A DNA stretch of 58,269 nt. Origin: Mnemiopsis leidyi (lineage: Eukaryota; Ctenophora; Tentaculata; Lobata; Bolinopsidae). Where the stretch lies: positions 198,795 to 257,063 of the forward strand of contig JH153050.1 in NCBI GenBank assembly GCA_000226015.1, written 5' to 3'. Shown piece after piece: positions 1-11,600 of this stretch. The notes under the pieces are model-generated. The model did no database searches. It saw only the letters and a list, made by a program, of their open reading frames with translations, and had not been told where the DNA came from. Position 1 is the first letter of the stretch. Every line of letters starts with the position of its first letter. The translations under genes were made by a program, and so were the position numbers.

Positions 1-245
1 GTTACTCAAACTACCCCTACATGTGTTACTCAAACTACCCCTACAGGTATTACTCAAACTACCCCTACAGGCGTTACTCAAACTACCCATACAGGTGTTA
101 CTCAAACTACCACTACAGGCGTTACTCAAACTACCCCTACAGGTATTACTCAAACTACCACTACAGGTGTTACTCAAACTACCACTACAGGTGTTACTTA
201 AACTACACCTACAGGTGTTACTCAAACTACCCCCACAGGTGTTAC
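1..245 (+). repeat. 24-bp minisatellite, possibly Thr-rich coding
   Basis: About ten tandem copies of a 24-bp unit beginning GTTACTCAAACTACC, starting before the window edge. In frame 1 it reads as a Thr/Pro repeat (VTQTTPTG), the composition of a mucin-like segment. The frame continues past the array to a donor-like CAG|GTAGG at 353, in a phase that fits the exon at 909. One copy carries a TTAAAC for TCAAAC change that puts a TAA in this frame at 199-201. All three forward frames are open over most of the array, so open frame alone is no proof of coding. It may be the repeat domain of the gene that ends at 2618, a decayed version of it, or plain satellite. Confidence 0.6.
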
Positions 246-326
246 TGCAGAGTCCACGGCGCATCAGGAAGGAGCACCTAGCACGGAGATACAGGAAGAG
301 TGCGAAGTTAATGATGGTTCTCACTG

Positions 327-775
327 CTTATCTTATGTTGTCTCTAAGTCCAGGTAGGATCACCTCTCACGGCATATCTTATGTTGTCTCTAAGTCCAGG
401 TAAGATCAGCTCTCACGGCTTATCTTATGTTGTCTTTAAGTCCAGGTAGGATCACCTCTCACGGCTTATCTTATGTTGTCTCTATGTCCAGGTAGGATCA
501 CCTCTCACGGCATATCTTATGTTGTCTCTAAGTCCAGGTAAGATCACCTCTCACCGCGGCATATCTTATGTTGTCTCTAAGTCCAGGTAAGATCACCTCT
601 CACGGCTTATCTTATGTTGTCTCTAAGTCCAGGTAGGATCACCTCTCACTGCATATCTTATGTTGTCTCTAAGTCCAGGTAAGATCACCTCTCACGGCTT
701 ATCTTATGTTGTCTCTAAGTCCAGGTAGGATCACCTCTCACGGCATATATTATGTTGTCTATAAATCTAGGAAGG
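327..775 (+). repeat. 46-bp tandem array, each unit holding a 5' splice-site consensus
   Basis: Ten or so tandem copies of a 46-bp unit that starts CTTATCTTATGTTG. Each contains AGTCCAG|GTAGGATC or AGTCCAG|GTAAGATC, a near-perfect match to the 5' splice site consensus. The first copy directly follows the open frame that runs from the 24-bp array. Because 46 is not a multiple of three, reading into further copies changes frame and soon meets stops. It looks like the amplified exon end and intron start of an upstream exon. Confidence 0.8.
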
Positions 776-908
776 ATCACCTCTTCATGCCTCCCTTTTT
801 TCTTCAGATCACAAAACAGATAACCGCGAATATCTGCCATTATCCCATGAACAAATTAAAGCTAAACCCCGTACCGACGTACCACATCTAAGTTTTCCAA
901 TGTTTCAG

Positions 909-2618
909 TTTTCATTGGTTCATACCTGCTGATAGCGAACGTGATAAAACCAGGGACGATTCCCATGGAGAGCTTCCCCTCAATGAGGCTGATCCTAACT
1001 TCCCATATGCTATTTTTAGGTTAGTTTTTATCTAGAAGTCATTTAGTATATTATTAGTAAATCTCACATGCGAATTAATTTTACTATGACAAAAACTTGT
1101 CAGTCACCTGTGCTTAGGGAATCTTCGTGATTTTACCGTGAAGGTTATTGCAAAGTGGTGCCATAACCGTGATATTTCGATCAGGTAATAGAGCAGTGAC
1201 ACCATAACCGTAATACTAACATTTGGTTCAGGTAATGGAGTAGTAACGCCATAACGGTGATTTTTGCAGGTAATGGAGCAGTGACACCAATACTGTGATA
1301 TTAAGTGCGGGTATTGGTATTGGTAATGGCTCAGTGACTCCATTACCACTTACCGTGATATTTTGTGTAGGTAATGGAGCAGTGACACCATGATAACAAC
1401 ATGCAGGTAATGGAGCGGTGACGCCCGTGTTTTTCGGTTTATTCAACACCTCAATAAGAAACAAGTCCAGTATTGTCATACAGCAACAAGGCACTTCTCT
1501 CATGTCCACAATAAGCAGAAAGTTACAGAGAAAGGGTACGTTTTTGATCTTGGTTAGATAAGTATTTAGTAAATACTTAACGTTTGAATTTTATAATTAG
1601 TGTCTGTCAAAATGCTCAACATATTAACCAGCACATTCTAAATTGTTTAAAGGTTTTAAATAGGATCGAATGATTTCTAAAATTTATAAAAATGATAATA
1701 AAATGAATAAGTTACTTCAAAATTAATAGTTTTGAAGTAAAACATGCTAAATTATAGGTTTCTGGACAAATATGTCCCACTCATCCTTCTCCTCATCTTT
1801 ACGAAAAATGTTCCAAGACTCAGGCAGCGCAAAGGTCTCGGAGGAGAAGGAGCAAAAATCACTCTTAACCGGTAAGTGTTTATACTCCTTCATTTTATAC
1901 CAAGGCTGCAGAAAATCCACCAGCGAGGTGTCCTTCACGTCGTTATTATTTCACTAAACACATTTTGCTGTTGTTTTTTTGTTCGAATTTTCTGGCATGA
2001 TCATAATTTTACAATATTCTTTAAGTCATCTTCAAATTTATCTTCAAGTTTTATCTTTAAGTTTATCTTCTAATTTTATCTCCAGTCAACAGACAAAGTA
2101 GCAACATTACCCAAAACGGGACCCAGCAAACATTTCTTACGGACATAGGTTGTTCACCATTCGATAATCCTAACCAAAGGTAACGTAACCTAAGGTTTCA
2201 TAAGGGGCAGTCTCCAAGAAGCCCGACACTTCCACCGGTGGAATTCCAATGGTGGAAGTGTCGGGCTTCTTGGAGACTCATGCCTAATAAAAAACATTTT
2301 TTTGAGTCTCAATTTTGAACTTAATACAGAGCATTCGTTGATGTGAATTGATAAAAATGTTGATGCACATCACATTCTAGCGGATTTGATTCAAGTGGAT
2401 TAGATTCGTTCAACATATCATTTATACTGCTTGTGGAACTCCCATTATCCATCAAGTTAACCAAATACCTAAAAACTGTGGTAGTTTTGAACTGTTGGAT
2501 TGTTTTCAGGTTCGTTTTTCCAGCTATTTCCTCGAGCGAGGGTCTCGAAGGTGAGCTTCTGAGAGTGTGGGACGAACACTACCTCAGAGTAAATAATGAT
2601 GTAGAGTCAGAAGTGTGA
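909..2618 (+). CDS. 3' exons of an unrecognised gene with a PDZ-ligand-like C terminus
   Basis: Five exons chain in phase: 909-1019, 1471-1535, 1758-1871, 2086-2179 and 2510-2618 (TGA). The last three have strong sites (ACCG|GTAAGT, TTATCTCCAG, TTGTTTTCAG) and are the surest; the first two are more tentative. The tail is Ser-, Glu- and Asn-rich with no membrane segment or known domain. It ends in ESEV, which fits a class I PDZ ligand (S/T-x-hydrophobic). An AATAAA at 2839-2844 could end the transcript. The 5' part lies left of the window or in the repeat-rich first 350 bases, whose Thr-rich frame joins the 909 exon in phase. The product may be a mucin-like surface or scaffold protein, but no transmembrane segment was found, so this is only a guess. 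Confidence 0.55.
1137..1435 (+). repeat. Degenerate minisatellite with recurring CAGGTAATGG
   Basis: Six or seven imperfect copies of roughly 45-60 bp built around GGTAATGGAGCAGTGACACC, each preceded by CAG, TAG or CGG, giving splice-like CAG|GTAATG sites. It lies in the intron between the candidate exons 909-1019 and 1471-1535. Longer open frames on the minus strand here come from the repeat and are not called. Confidence 0.7.
2210..2277. repeat. Perfect 27-bp inverted repeat (hairpin)
   Basis: Arms at 2210-2236 and 2251-2277 are exact reverse complements over 27 bases, separated by a 14-base loop. The left arm starts GTCTCCAAGAAGCCC and the right arm ends GGGCTTCTTGGAGAC. It lies in the last intron of the gene ending at 2618. 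A transcript would fold into a long perfect stem. It could be a tiny foldback element or a small-RNA-type hairpin; the loop is short and the stem too perfect for a typical animal microRNA. Confidence 0.85.
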
Positions 2619-2662
2619 TCAATCACAGTATAATATAGAGTCAGAAGTGTGATCAATCACAG
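2602..2662 (+). repeat. 34-bp tandem duplication over the stop codon
   Basis: The segment TAGAGTCAGAAGTGTGATCA with its flank occurs twice, offset by 34 bases. The first copy holds the final codons and TGA of the gene; the second is in the 3' UTR and repeats the same stop context. Confidence 0.75.
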
Positions 2663-4285
2663 CAAACCCTATGAATTAGATGAATTCACTTTTGTAAAAA
2701 ACATTTACTTTGAATTTTGAATTGAATTATTACTGAAATGTGATATTGAAAATCGGTTCTCAAATTGAAAATACAATCAAAACGAAAAACTTTGATGGCT
2801 GAAGCTATGACAAAGGCTGTGACTGTAATAACTGTTAAAATAAAGAAATAATGAATCAATTAAACTAATATCATATTAAGCTTTTGTTATGCAATGGTGT
2901 CAATTTCTAGTTCTAGTCCGGCTATTGATATTTAAATTTTGCTATGTACTTGTACTTGTATCTAAAATTTCTGTTCAGCTGTTTTTCGTAAACACCGATT
3001 TTAACTTGAACGAATTTGTTTCATAAAGTTCAGCTTATGGCCGACTGACGTGGTATAAATTTTTCTGAATTAAGTCCCAAAACAATACTACCATTTTAGA
3101 TGTCGCGAAATTGAAAAAAAAGGAAAAAGGAGGGAAAATTTCACAAATTGCCTCATTTTTACGATTCCTATATTGCTATGTATGTTTTCGTCATTTTATT
3201 GAGATTTTTTCACGATTTTCCCCTCTTTTTATTCTAATCAGTAGAATATTCCGCAACTTATAACGGCATGAAAAGTCTCCCACCCACAATCGAATTTAAT
3301 CGTAAGATCAATTTAGCGATGTATGTTTTCGTTACAAAATGACTCGTCGCGAAATTTTATGAATTTGATGCAGCCAAAAGTTTTCGCATCGTAGAAGGAC
3401 TTGAATGTAACCCGGCTGGAGACACCATGGGCTTAGGTTTAGCACAGTGGTCGATATTGTTTCTTGCTCAGTTTTTCAGTAGGTAACCAACTTTTTAGAT
3501 CTATCTATCAAATGCAGAGCATTGAAGACACCAGTGAAGCACTAGTGAACTCAGCATGAAATTGACTTTGAATGCAAGGTCGACCACGAATCCTTAATGC
3601 ATTTACGAGGTATTTTTCGTTTCCATGCTCCCATAAATATAATAGACAAGCTGCACCCATGCACCACTTATTACTTAATACATATTTCCGGAGAAGGGAA
3701 GCCGCGACATAGATTTACTGTAATATAGCGTTATAAATCTTCACCGTTGTGAATCTATCATTGATAGTTCCTTTTTTAGATTACTACCGTGCCTTCCAAT
3801 TCCATTATTTCTCGATGTTAACCACTTATAGCCCACAAGCTCAATCACTGCTCTCTCTCTATCAGAGTATCAGTAGATAGTAGATCCATTACACGCACCA
3901 ACTCCTAGTCCTAGCTTTACTAATAGTATAGTATACTATTACTAGTATTACTTTTTATACGTAATACCAAGCTGGCAAGGGCGTTTGTTAACACATAACA
4001 AATTCTTTAAGTGTAAGATTCTCAGCCTGTGCGCTTTAACTCTAAGGGAACAATACCATTATATACTTAGTCCTCCAGCTCACTAGTTTACCGGGAAATC
4101 ACGACACTCACAGGCAGCAAGGAGCTGAACTCAGCTGTGGTTGACGGCACGTGTATAAAGTATTTAGTTACACTCGTTTCAAATTCTTCTTCATTGCTGT
4201 TGTTTTCCAACAATGCGCGTCTAGAATCCCTTCAAAATCTAAAACTGCCTGCAGGCTGAAATTCGTGAGCGAATGTAGTTTGTGA
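2663..4285. other. Intergenic, AT-rich
   Basis: No gene is supported here. It holds a likely poly(A) signal for the upstream gene (AATAAA at 2839-2844) and, near 3920-3945, a short palindrome of AATAGTATA type. Confidence 0.5.
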
Positions 4286-4990
4286 CAGTACTAATAGTAA
4301 TAGTACTACTATAGTACTACTATAGTAACCTACTATATAGTACTACTATAGTAACCTACTATATAGTACTACTATAGTAACCTATTATGTAGTACTACTA
4401 TAGTAACTACTATATGTAGTACTACTATAGTAACTACTATATATGTAGTAACTACTATAGTAACCTATTATATAGTACTACTGTAGTAACTACTATATAG
4501 TACTACTATAGTAACTACTATATATAGTACTACTATAGTAACCTATTATGTAGTACTACTGTAGTAACTACTATATAGTACGACTATAGTAACTACTATA
4601 TAGTACTACAATAGTAACTACATTATAGTACTACAATAGTAACTAATATATAGTACTACAATAGAAACCGACTATATAGTATTACTATACTAACCTACTT
4701 TAGTAGGTTATCAACCTTCAATCTCTCTTATACTTGTAGTTTCCACAAACATTACTCTTAACTAGTAACCTATTATATAGTACTACTATAGTAACTACTA
4801 TATAGTACTACAATAGTAACTTATGTATATAGTACTACAATGGTAACCGACTATATAGTACTACAATACTAACCTACTATAGTATGTTACTATAGAAACC
4901 GACTATGTAGTATTACTATACTAACCTACTTTAGTAGGTTATCAACCTTCAACCTCTCTAATTATACTTGTAGTTTCCACAAACATTACT
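4286..4990. repeat. TAGTACTACTATAGTA satellite with a nested duplication
   Basis: About 25 imperfect copies of a 20-30 bp AT-rich unit built on TAGTACTACTATAGTAAC. The core is palindromic, so each unit can fold on itself. Inside, a block starting CTAACCTACTTTAGTAGG and running through a Cys/Thr-neutral unique stretch occurs twice (near 4690-4765 and 4920-4998), showing that a larger segment of roughly 230 bp was also duplicated. Confidence 0.85.
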
Positions 4991-5188
4991 CTTAACTCAA
5001 AATTCAAATTGCACTTATCAAAGAGCGTGCTATGTACGTGTAGGCATCCTGCCTACAGAATATATTATATGTCATATATATACATTATATACCGTCCGAA
5101 TTAATTGAAGTTCTGATTTTCTATCTAATTTAGCAAATATTTCACCGTTAATCGGAAACGATCGTGCAATTCAAAAGAAGAAAGAAAG

Positions 5189-6809
5189 ATGATCCTGATG
5201 ATCACCGCAAAAATGGTGATGTTCAGCACCTTTTGCGTTCTGGTCAAACTTTGGTTGCTAACGACTGTTTTTGGACAGGGTAAGATTTGCCGATTGGAAC
5301 TGTTTGTTTCTTTGCATCATAAGCTCATCATTTTATCTGAGATTTTGCTTATTCTGATGCTGCGGAAGAGAAATTTTAGTTAACATCAATTGCGAACTCG
5401 GCACGTGAAACTAGACCGTGGCAAATCACACGAACTTCAAACATTTCTGATGTATATACGACATCTTCATCAGCCTGTGAAAGTACATAAACAATTTTTT
5501 GTTTAAATATCAATTATACTGGCAATGATTATGAAAGTTGATATGTAAACGTGGCCAAACTTTGAAAAAGTTATATTACTAAGTACTAACATCAAAATGA
5601 CCAAAATACCATTAGAATTCAATTAGAATTCAATATACATAAAAATTATTACAAAAGGGAAGGTGAGGTGTTAAAGTAAAAGTATTAAAAGTGGAGTGAA
5701 ATGTGAAAATCCTTCAACCAACCCTTCACTAAAATCCACAAGAAAAAGAAAATGGCACATATTAATCCTTGATCAAAAGCCAAGAAATTGCATGTGCAAA
5801 ACAGTACACGTCTCCACTCCAATAGGACATTTAAAGTGTTCATGTCAATGTTGCTGATACCTGCAAAGTTAGCTGCATCCTCCAATACCCAGGACCACCG
5901 CCTGCCTAGAGTTTGCTAATAGTAGCAGTTAACAGCAGAATATGCTTAAAGAAGGGAAAGGTAGAAAACAGGGGTTTTGGTTGCCCGTTTGAACACCGTG
6001 AAAAAATGGGCATCAATTGTATAACAGATCATTTTATATTTTACGAGGGAGTATTTTTGGACAATTCGACAAGCCTTGCCATCTCAACAATTAGCTCTAG
6101 GTTATTTCTACCCATTTAATTTAATTTTAATACACCGATGCAAAAGTATATATACTACTTCTGCACTTAAGATCTGGATATGTGCCTAGCCTGGCGAACT
6201 TAGTGGACATCCTTGCTGCACAGCATGTTAAACAAGAAATGGAAGCTAAGGGGTCCCGTGCAGTCCAACCTTTAGTGCAACCTTTACATTGTAATGCTTG
6301 TAATCCTTGTTCTGATCGGACTAACATTGAAAAACACAGATTGGAATTCAGTGAAACGTGGTGAGAAAGTCGATTACGACCTAGAGTCCTTCCCTTTGTA
6401 CGTGAAGACAGACAGCGAGATTGGAAGTGAAGAAGAAGTGAAAGTAGGGTTTTTCTCTGCTGAGGAACACGTCTCGGGAGGAGTCTTCATCAGGATTTCC
6501 CCTTCTGCACAGTACCATCTCTGGTACTGTTTGACTTGGAGATACCTCCCCGCTGATCTACCCTCTTCCACAGATAAAGTTTGGAGGATAAACTTATCAA
6601 GAAGCCCTGCAGAAATCAGACTTGTTATCCACTGTAACGATAGGGAGGTATTAAACATGCCGATTTCTGACTCAACGTGTAAAAATAACGGTGCCTGGTA
6701 CCAATATTGGGGTTACGATGTTGAGAAAATAGAATTCATCACCGACGACACAGCTTCTGATTATTTCAAACTACCGCCTTTTCCAGGTTACTATCATTTA
6801 TACTTATAG
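5189..6809 (+). CDS. Small secreted protein with a DTASDYF-type domain, two exons
   Basis: Exon 1 is 5189-5279 (ATG; donor CAGG|GTAAGA) and exon 2 is 6340-6809 (acceptor AAAACACAG; TAG). Phase 1 is kept across the junction. The product is about 186 residues. Residues 1-30 are a signal peptide with Leu/Val/Phe core ending TVFGQ. The rest is one beta-rich domain marked by FPLYVKT, KVWRIN, REVLNMPISDSTC, WYQYWGYDVEKI and DTASDYF. I recall similar W-x2-YW...DTASDY proteins in marine invertebrates but cannot name the family; a distant likeness to the FAMeT-type beta-sandwich is possible. No membrane anchor is present. An AATAAA 58 bases after the stop (6868) supports this as the terminal exon. The start could also be one of three later in-frame ATGs. 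Confidence 0.72.
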
Positions 6810-6867
6810 ACTGTAAGCAAGGCCAGTACGGGATACGTAATCGTATGTCTTCCATTGTTAGGCAATT

Positions 6868-6873
6868 AATAAA
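6868..6873 (+). terminator. Poly(A) signal AATAAA
   Basis: AATAAA 58 bases downstream of the stop codon of the two-exon secreted protein gene. Confidence 0.5.
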
Positions 6874-6879
6874 TTTAAT

Positions 6880-8669
6880 TATAATTATAACTTTACAAAA
6901 GGTCGAGCTTAGAGCCTAGCATGTGCGAAAAACTTTTGAAATTCTATTTCTCTGTTGAATAACGCGTGCAGAGGCAATAGCAATCATTACATGATAAGTA
7001 TCAACGGCTTTGACCATTTGTCATTGCAGGATGAATTATAATCTGGTTATAACCAAACTAACCGGGCCTGTCCAGATTTATTGACTTTACCTCTGCTTTC
7101 GCTTGATGATAGATCCGGTTCTATTTTTCGCAAGAACAAAATTTCAGATTATCAATAAAACTGATAGATATGAGGAGCTATAACTCAGATATCATACTAC
7201 TAATTATCTCAATTTCTAAAATCCTTTCAGTTACACCTTACAGGCTTAAAATCATCAGTAGTGGGCGGACTGAGCGCATTGAAATGATCTGTGAAGAAAG
7301 CTGTTATCGTGGGCTCAAGCCCCATCTACAGCTTAACGAGTTTACAGCTCAAGGTTTCGTGTTGGCTTAGAATTTTCGGGTTCGCTATCAGTATCACTAA
7401 TTAATTATAGCTGAACAGAGCGTTTGATTGCAAGTATTTTTTCTTGCTACAACTTTCGCCGACCGATCATCAAAAAAATTAATTTTGACAAGATCAGGGA
7501 TCATCACAAAACACGGACAAAAATCATTGCATTCTCTTGTCTATGGTCACTCACTTTGCCTCCCAGTTTTGACAAGAACTAGAAGGCTACGTCCGCCTTG
7601 TGGTTAACGTCTCATAAAGCTCCTCCGGATTGCGGGCATAGACCGGACCCGGATAGTGTGGTTATACCTTTAAATGAGTAAGGGGAGAGCAATCATGTCG
7701 CTGGTAAATATACTACCTCGAATGGTCCAGCAAATATGGAGAAAGGAGTATTAAAACTTGAGATAACGAGACCCTTCCCCGAAATAGCAATCTCATTCTC
7801 AATAATAGTAATACCAGCTGAAATGTAGATTGCTTTAATCAAGATCTCACCAGCATGAAGATCATATAATAATCATCAAAACGTTTCTTATTCACTGACT
7901 GTTTAAGAAATAAAACACCAGGAAACTTTAGCTGGGGTAAAAAACTTGATATAACATGGAAATTATAACATCATCAAAATATCAAATAGGTATGAAGAAA
8001 GCTGTATTCTAAGATTCCAGTTTTAGGCCCAGCAATCAGCATTCAGTCGTCCTATGGATGCATTTTTTTAACAGATCCGTTCTGTTCTATATTTATTCTC
8101 ATTTTAAGGCCTTGGTCTAAAACAAAACTATCGATTTTTCCGGTTAAACAGAAACAATTGTGTTAGATCCAATGAACTGAAATTTTAGCCATCACGTTCA
8201 TAGCTCATTCCAAGTAGAGATTCGCAAAATATATAGTTGATCTTGAATTACTTTTTTATAATGGTAAAACTTTTGCTAATCATGTCTATCATGTATAGGC
8301 CAAAAAAGTCCACGTTGCTCAAAATTTTGTAAAAAAACTGACATGTTCTTTTTCAGTATGGCCCTTATCATTGTCATGTATATTAAACGCAAAACGTATG
8401 TGAATGACCAGTATGAATTTAAGACCATGCGCTCTGACGCTGATCTGTGTCTAAGACTGATCTGGCTGTAAGAACTAAGATACTGCAGATTTGCAGAACC
8501 TCTATCAAAAAATTGAATATAAAACTTTTGGCAAACTTAACATTCTCCGAGTACACTTTCGCTCGACAGTTAATTTTATAAACACTGATCTTATTTCTAG
8601 TCGACGTAAAAGACTTGATAAGATACATGATGAAGACGTAATGAAAATATACTGTTGACTTTGTTGGGC
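6880..8669. other. Intergenic stretch, no gene seen
   Basis: AT-rich sequence between two convergent genes. Open frames are short, and I found no exon pair with matching phase and splice sites. Confidence 0.5.
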
Positions 8670-11600
8670 TCACATAACAGCACAGTACTTGGACACAGTA
8701 GATTTCTTGTTGGTGTTGAGACCTTGCATCTGTAGCATCTTGCTCTTGCTCTTGTCTGAAGAGTGATTTAATGGATAGATGAGTTTTGTAATGAACAGGA
8801 TGTCACGTGCATCTTTTTCAAGCGAAACAAAATGACAGTCTTATTATGTTACAAGTCCTTGCAAAAGTTAATCCAATGACAGGCTGCTCTGAAATCGTTC
8901 CTATTGAGCTCTATAATAGATCAGGCACTTAGAGAAACGAGTGTCGAGTAATGACCACAATTTAAAAACAAAAGGAAGTACAACCATACCGAATGTCCCC
9001 GTTGTCAGGGTCTCCTGAATGCAAAGAAAGTCGAAGAAATCAAGTTCATCAGTTTCCAATACTCCTAGCTCAAACAGGGCTGACTGAAACACATTGATAT
9101 TCAGAGCTCAAATTTAAAAGAAAGGATTAGGTTGATGACTTGATGGTAATTTTTCCAATATTTTCAACTCCTTTTGAGAGGAATTGACATGCTATTATTA
9201 TATATTTGGGATGAGTTTTATTTATACAAAATACTAGGACATAGTGTCACTAAATCAAAGGATAGTAACTGCTAAAGTCCCATCACCCATTCACCAATGC
9301 TATATTCTTAGTGACAAAATATAGAACAGTCACCAGATCTAGGACAATATCTTAACTATAAAGTAACTTAGTAACTAAGTACTTTAGAGTAAGTAACTAT
9401 AAAGAGACGAAATCTAGAACAGTCACCAGATCTAGGACAATATCTAAACCTTCACTTCCTCCTGCTCAACAACTTGATCTGTAGCTCTGCTGATTGCTCG
9501 GATGACCTCGTTAATATCCAGCCTGTAATCATTGTTGGAGTCGTGGTCCACGAAATGTGTAAATCCTTCCATTATACCAGCTCCTGCAGGTGGGGTTTAT
9601 TAAAATGTGTAACAAGAAGTTTACTTTCCACTTGATAACAAGAAGTTTACTTTCCACTCGATAACAAGAAGTTTACTTTCCACTCGATAACAAGAAGTTT
9701 ACTATCCAGTCGATAACAAGAAGTTTACTTTCCACTCGACAAAAACACAAAATTATTTTAAATGGGAGTTCGCGCACTGTGACATGTGTATTTGAAATAC
9801 TTACGTGCAAGATTGGGGAACTGCTGGGCGGCCATATCTACGTCCACAGCCCCCGTTACCCGGTCTATCAAACTAGTCACTTTCTTCTCCCCGTAGAGAT
9901 CACGGAGGTGGGTGAACGTTATGTTACTGTTCTGTCGGTTCTTGGAGGTGGGGGAATTCCGCTTTTTCTGGGGAAGATAATCGATATTATATTCTTGAGA
10001 ATCTCTGAATTTATCACAGATTATTATTACATCAAATCTATATAGCGTGATTGCAACATCTATTAGTGTCGAATCATGACAGAAATTGTGTGAATCTTTA
10101 GTTATTTCTCTCTGAAAGAGTCGTTAGCGATCAGGGATGTGAACCTTGTTTTTTGAGGGCGAAGCATCGCCATTCAACATTTCCTTGGACTGGTTCTCTA
10201 ACCACTGCTTCTGGAGGGCCTGCTCCTCCTTTATTCGCGCACTTGGGTCTATCTGCAATACATGCTTTGTAACAATTTTAGTTAAACAGTCTTTATTAGG
10301 CTTCAACTAAGTAACTAAGTAGCTAAGTAAATTAGTAGCTAAGTAACTAAGTAACTAAGTAACTAAGTAACTAAGTAACTAAGTAACTAAGTAACTAAGT
10401 AACTAAGTAACTAAGTAACTAAGTAACTAAGTAACTAAGTAACTAAGTAACTAAGTAACTAAGTAACTAAGTAACTAAGTAACTAGTAACTAAGTAACTA
10501 AGTAACTAAGTAACTAAGTAACTAAGTAACTAAGTAACTAAGTAACTAAGTAACTAAGTAACTAAGTAACTAAGTAACTAAGTAACTAAGTAACTAAGTA
10601 ACTAAGTAACTAANNNNNNNNNNNNNNNNNNNNNNNNNNNNNNNNNNNNNNNNNNNNNNNNNNNNNNNNNNNNNNNNNNNNNNNNNNNNNNNNNNNNNNN
10701 NNNNNNNNNNNNNNNNNNNNNNNNNNNNNNNNNNNNNNNNNNNNNNNNNNNNNNNNNNNNNNNNNNNNNNNNNNNNNNNNNNNNNNNNNNNNNNNNNNNN
10801 NNNNNNNNNNNNNNNNNNNNNNNNNNNNNNNNNNNNNNNNNNNNNNNNNNNNNNNNNNNNNNNNNNNNNNNNNNNNNNNNNNNNNNNNNNNNNNNNNNNN
10901 NNNNNNNNNNNNNNNNNNNNNNNNNNNNNNNNNNNNNNNNNNNNNNNNNNNNNNNNNNNNNNNNNNNNNNGTAACTCAGTAACTAAGTAACTAAGTAACT
11001 AAGTAACTAAGTAACTCAGTAACTAAGTAACTAAGTAACTAAGTAACTAAGTAACTAAGTAACTAAGTAACATAGAGTTAGTAACTATATAAGTAACTTT
11101 GTAACTCTGTAACCTACTGCTGCTATGACAACTAACCTTCTTGGGAACTTTCTTCTTGCTGGTCGGGGTACTACTTCCTGATCTGTCCCGCGGTTTTCCT
11201 TTTCTGTTTCGCTTTCCCCTCCTGCTTCCCGGTTGAGACTGTGGCAAGTCCAACCTAGGTAGGAAAGATAGTGATATCTTTGTTGCGGGGATTAAAGTGT
11301 GGTTTGTATGAATACAACAGGACACCCCAACTTTATAAAACATTAACAGTCGCATAAATTACAAATTTAACTCTAGTGAGGGATCCTCCTCCATTTTTTG
11401 TGCGACTGCCACAATTAAGGGAGAGTTTTTTACAAAGCTTAAACCCGTCTGAAACATATGCACGGACAAAGATGCACTACAAATGACCGAGAAACTTCCT
11501 TTAAGATAATTTTGTGTTTAGTCGCCTCGATGTACAGTGGTAAACAAATTTACGATCAGTAACTTCGCCATAGTTTGCTGCGACTTACAAAAACAACAAA

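Noticed and set aside
21-403. Alternative frames of the 24-bp array (YSNYPYR and LLKLPLQV readings)
   Set aside because: All frames of a 24-bp unit without stops stay open together; only the Thr-rich frame joins a later exon plausibly, and even that has a stop.
808-870. Exon-like segment after CTCCCTTTTTTCTTCAG with frame HKTDNREYLPLSHEQIKAKP
   Set aside because: The acceptor is excellent and the frame looks coding, but no donor leaves it in a phase that joins the next exon, so it was left out of the gene model.
9779-10045. Plus-strand 88-codon frame
   Set aside because: Overlaps a minus-strand exon of the coiled-coil gene with proper splice sites and phase; it is its shadow.
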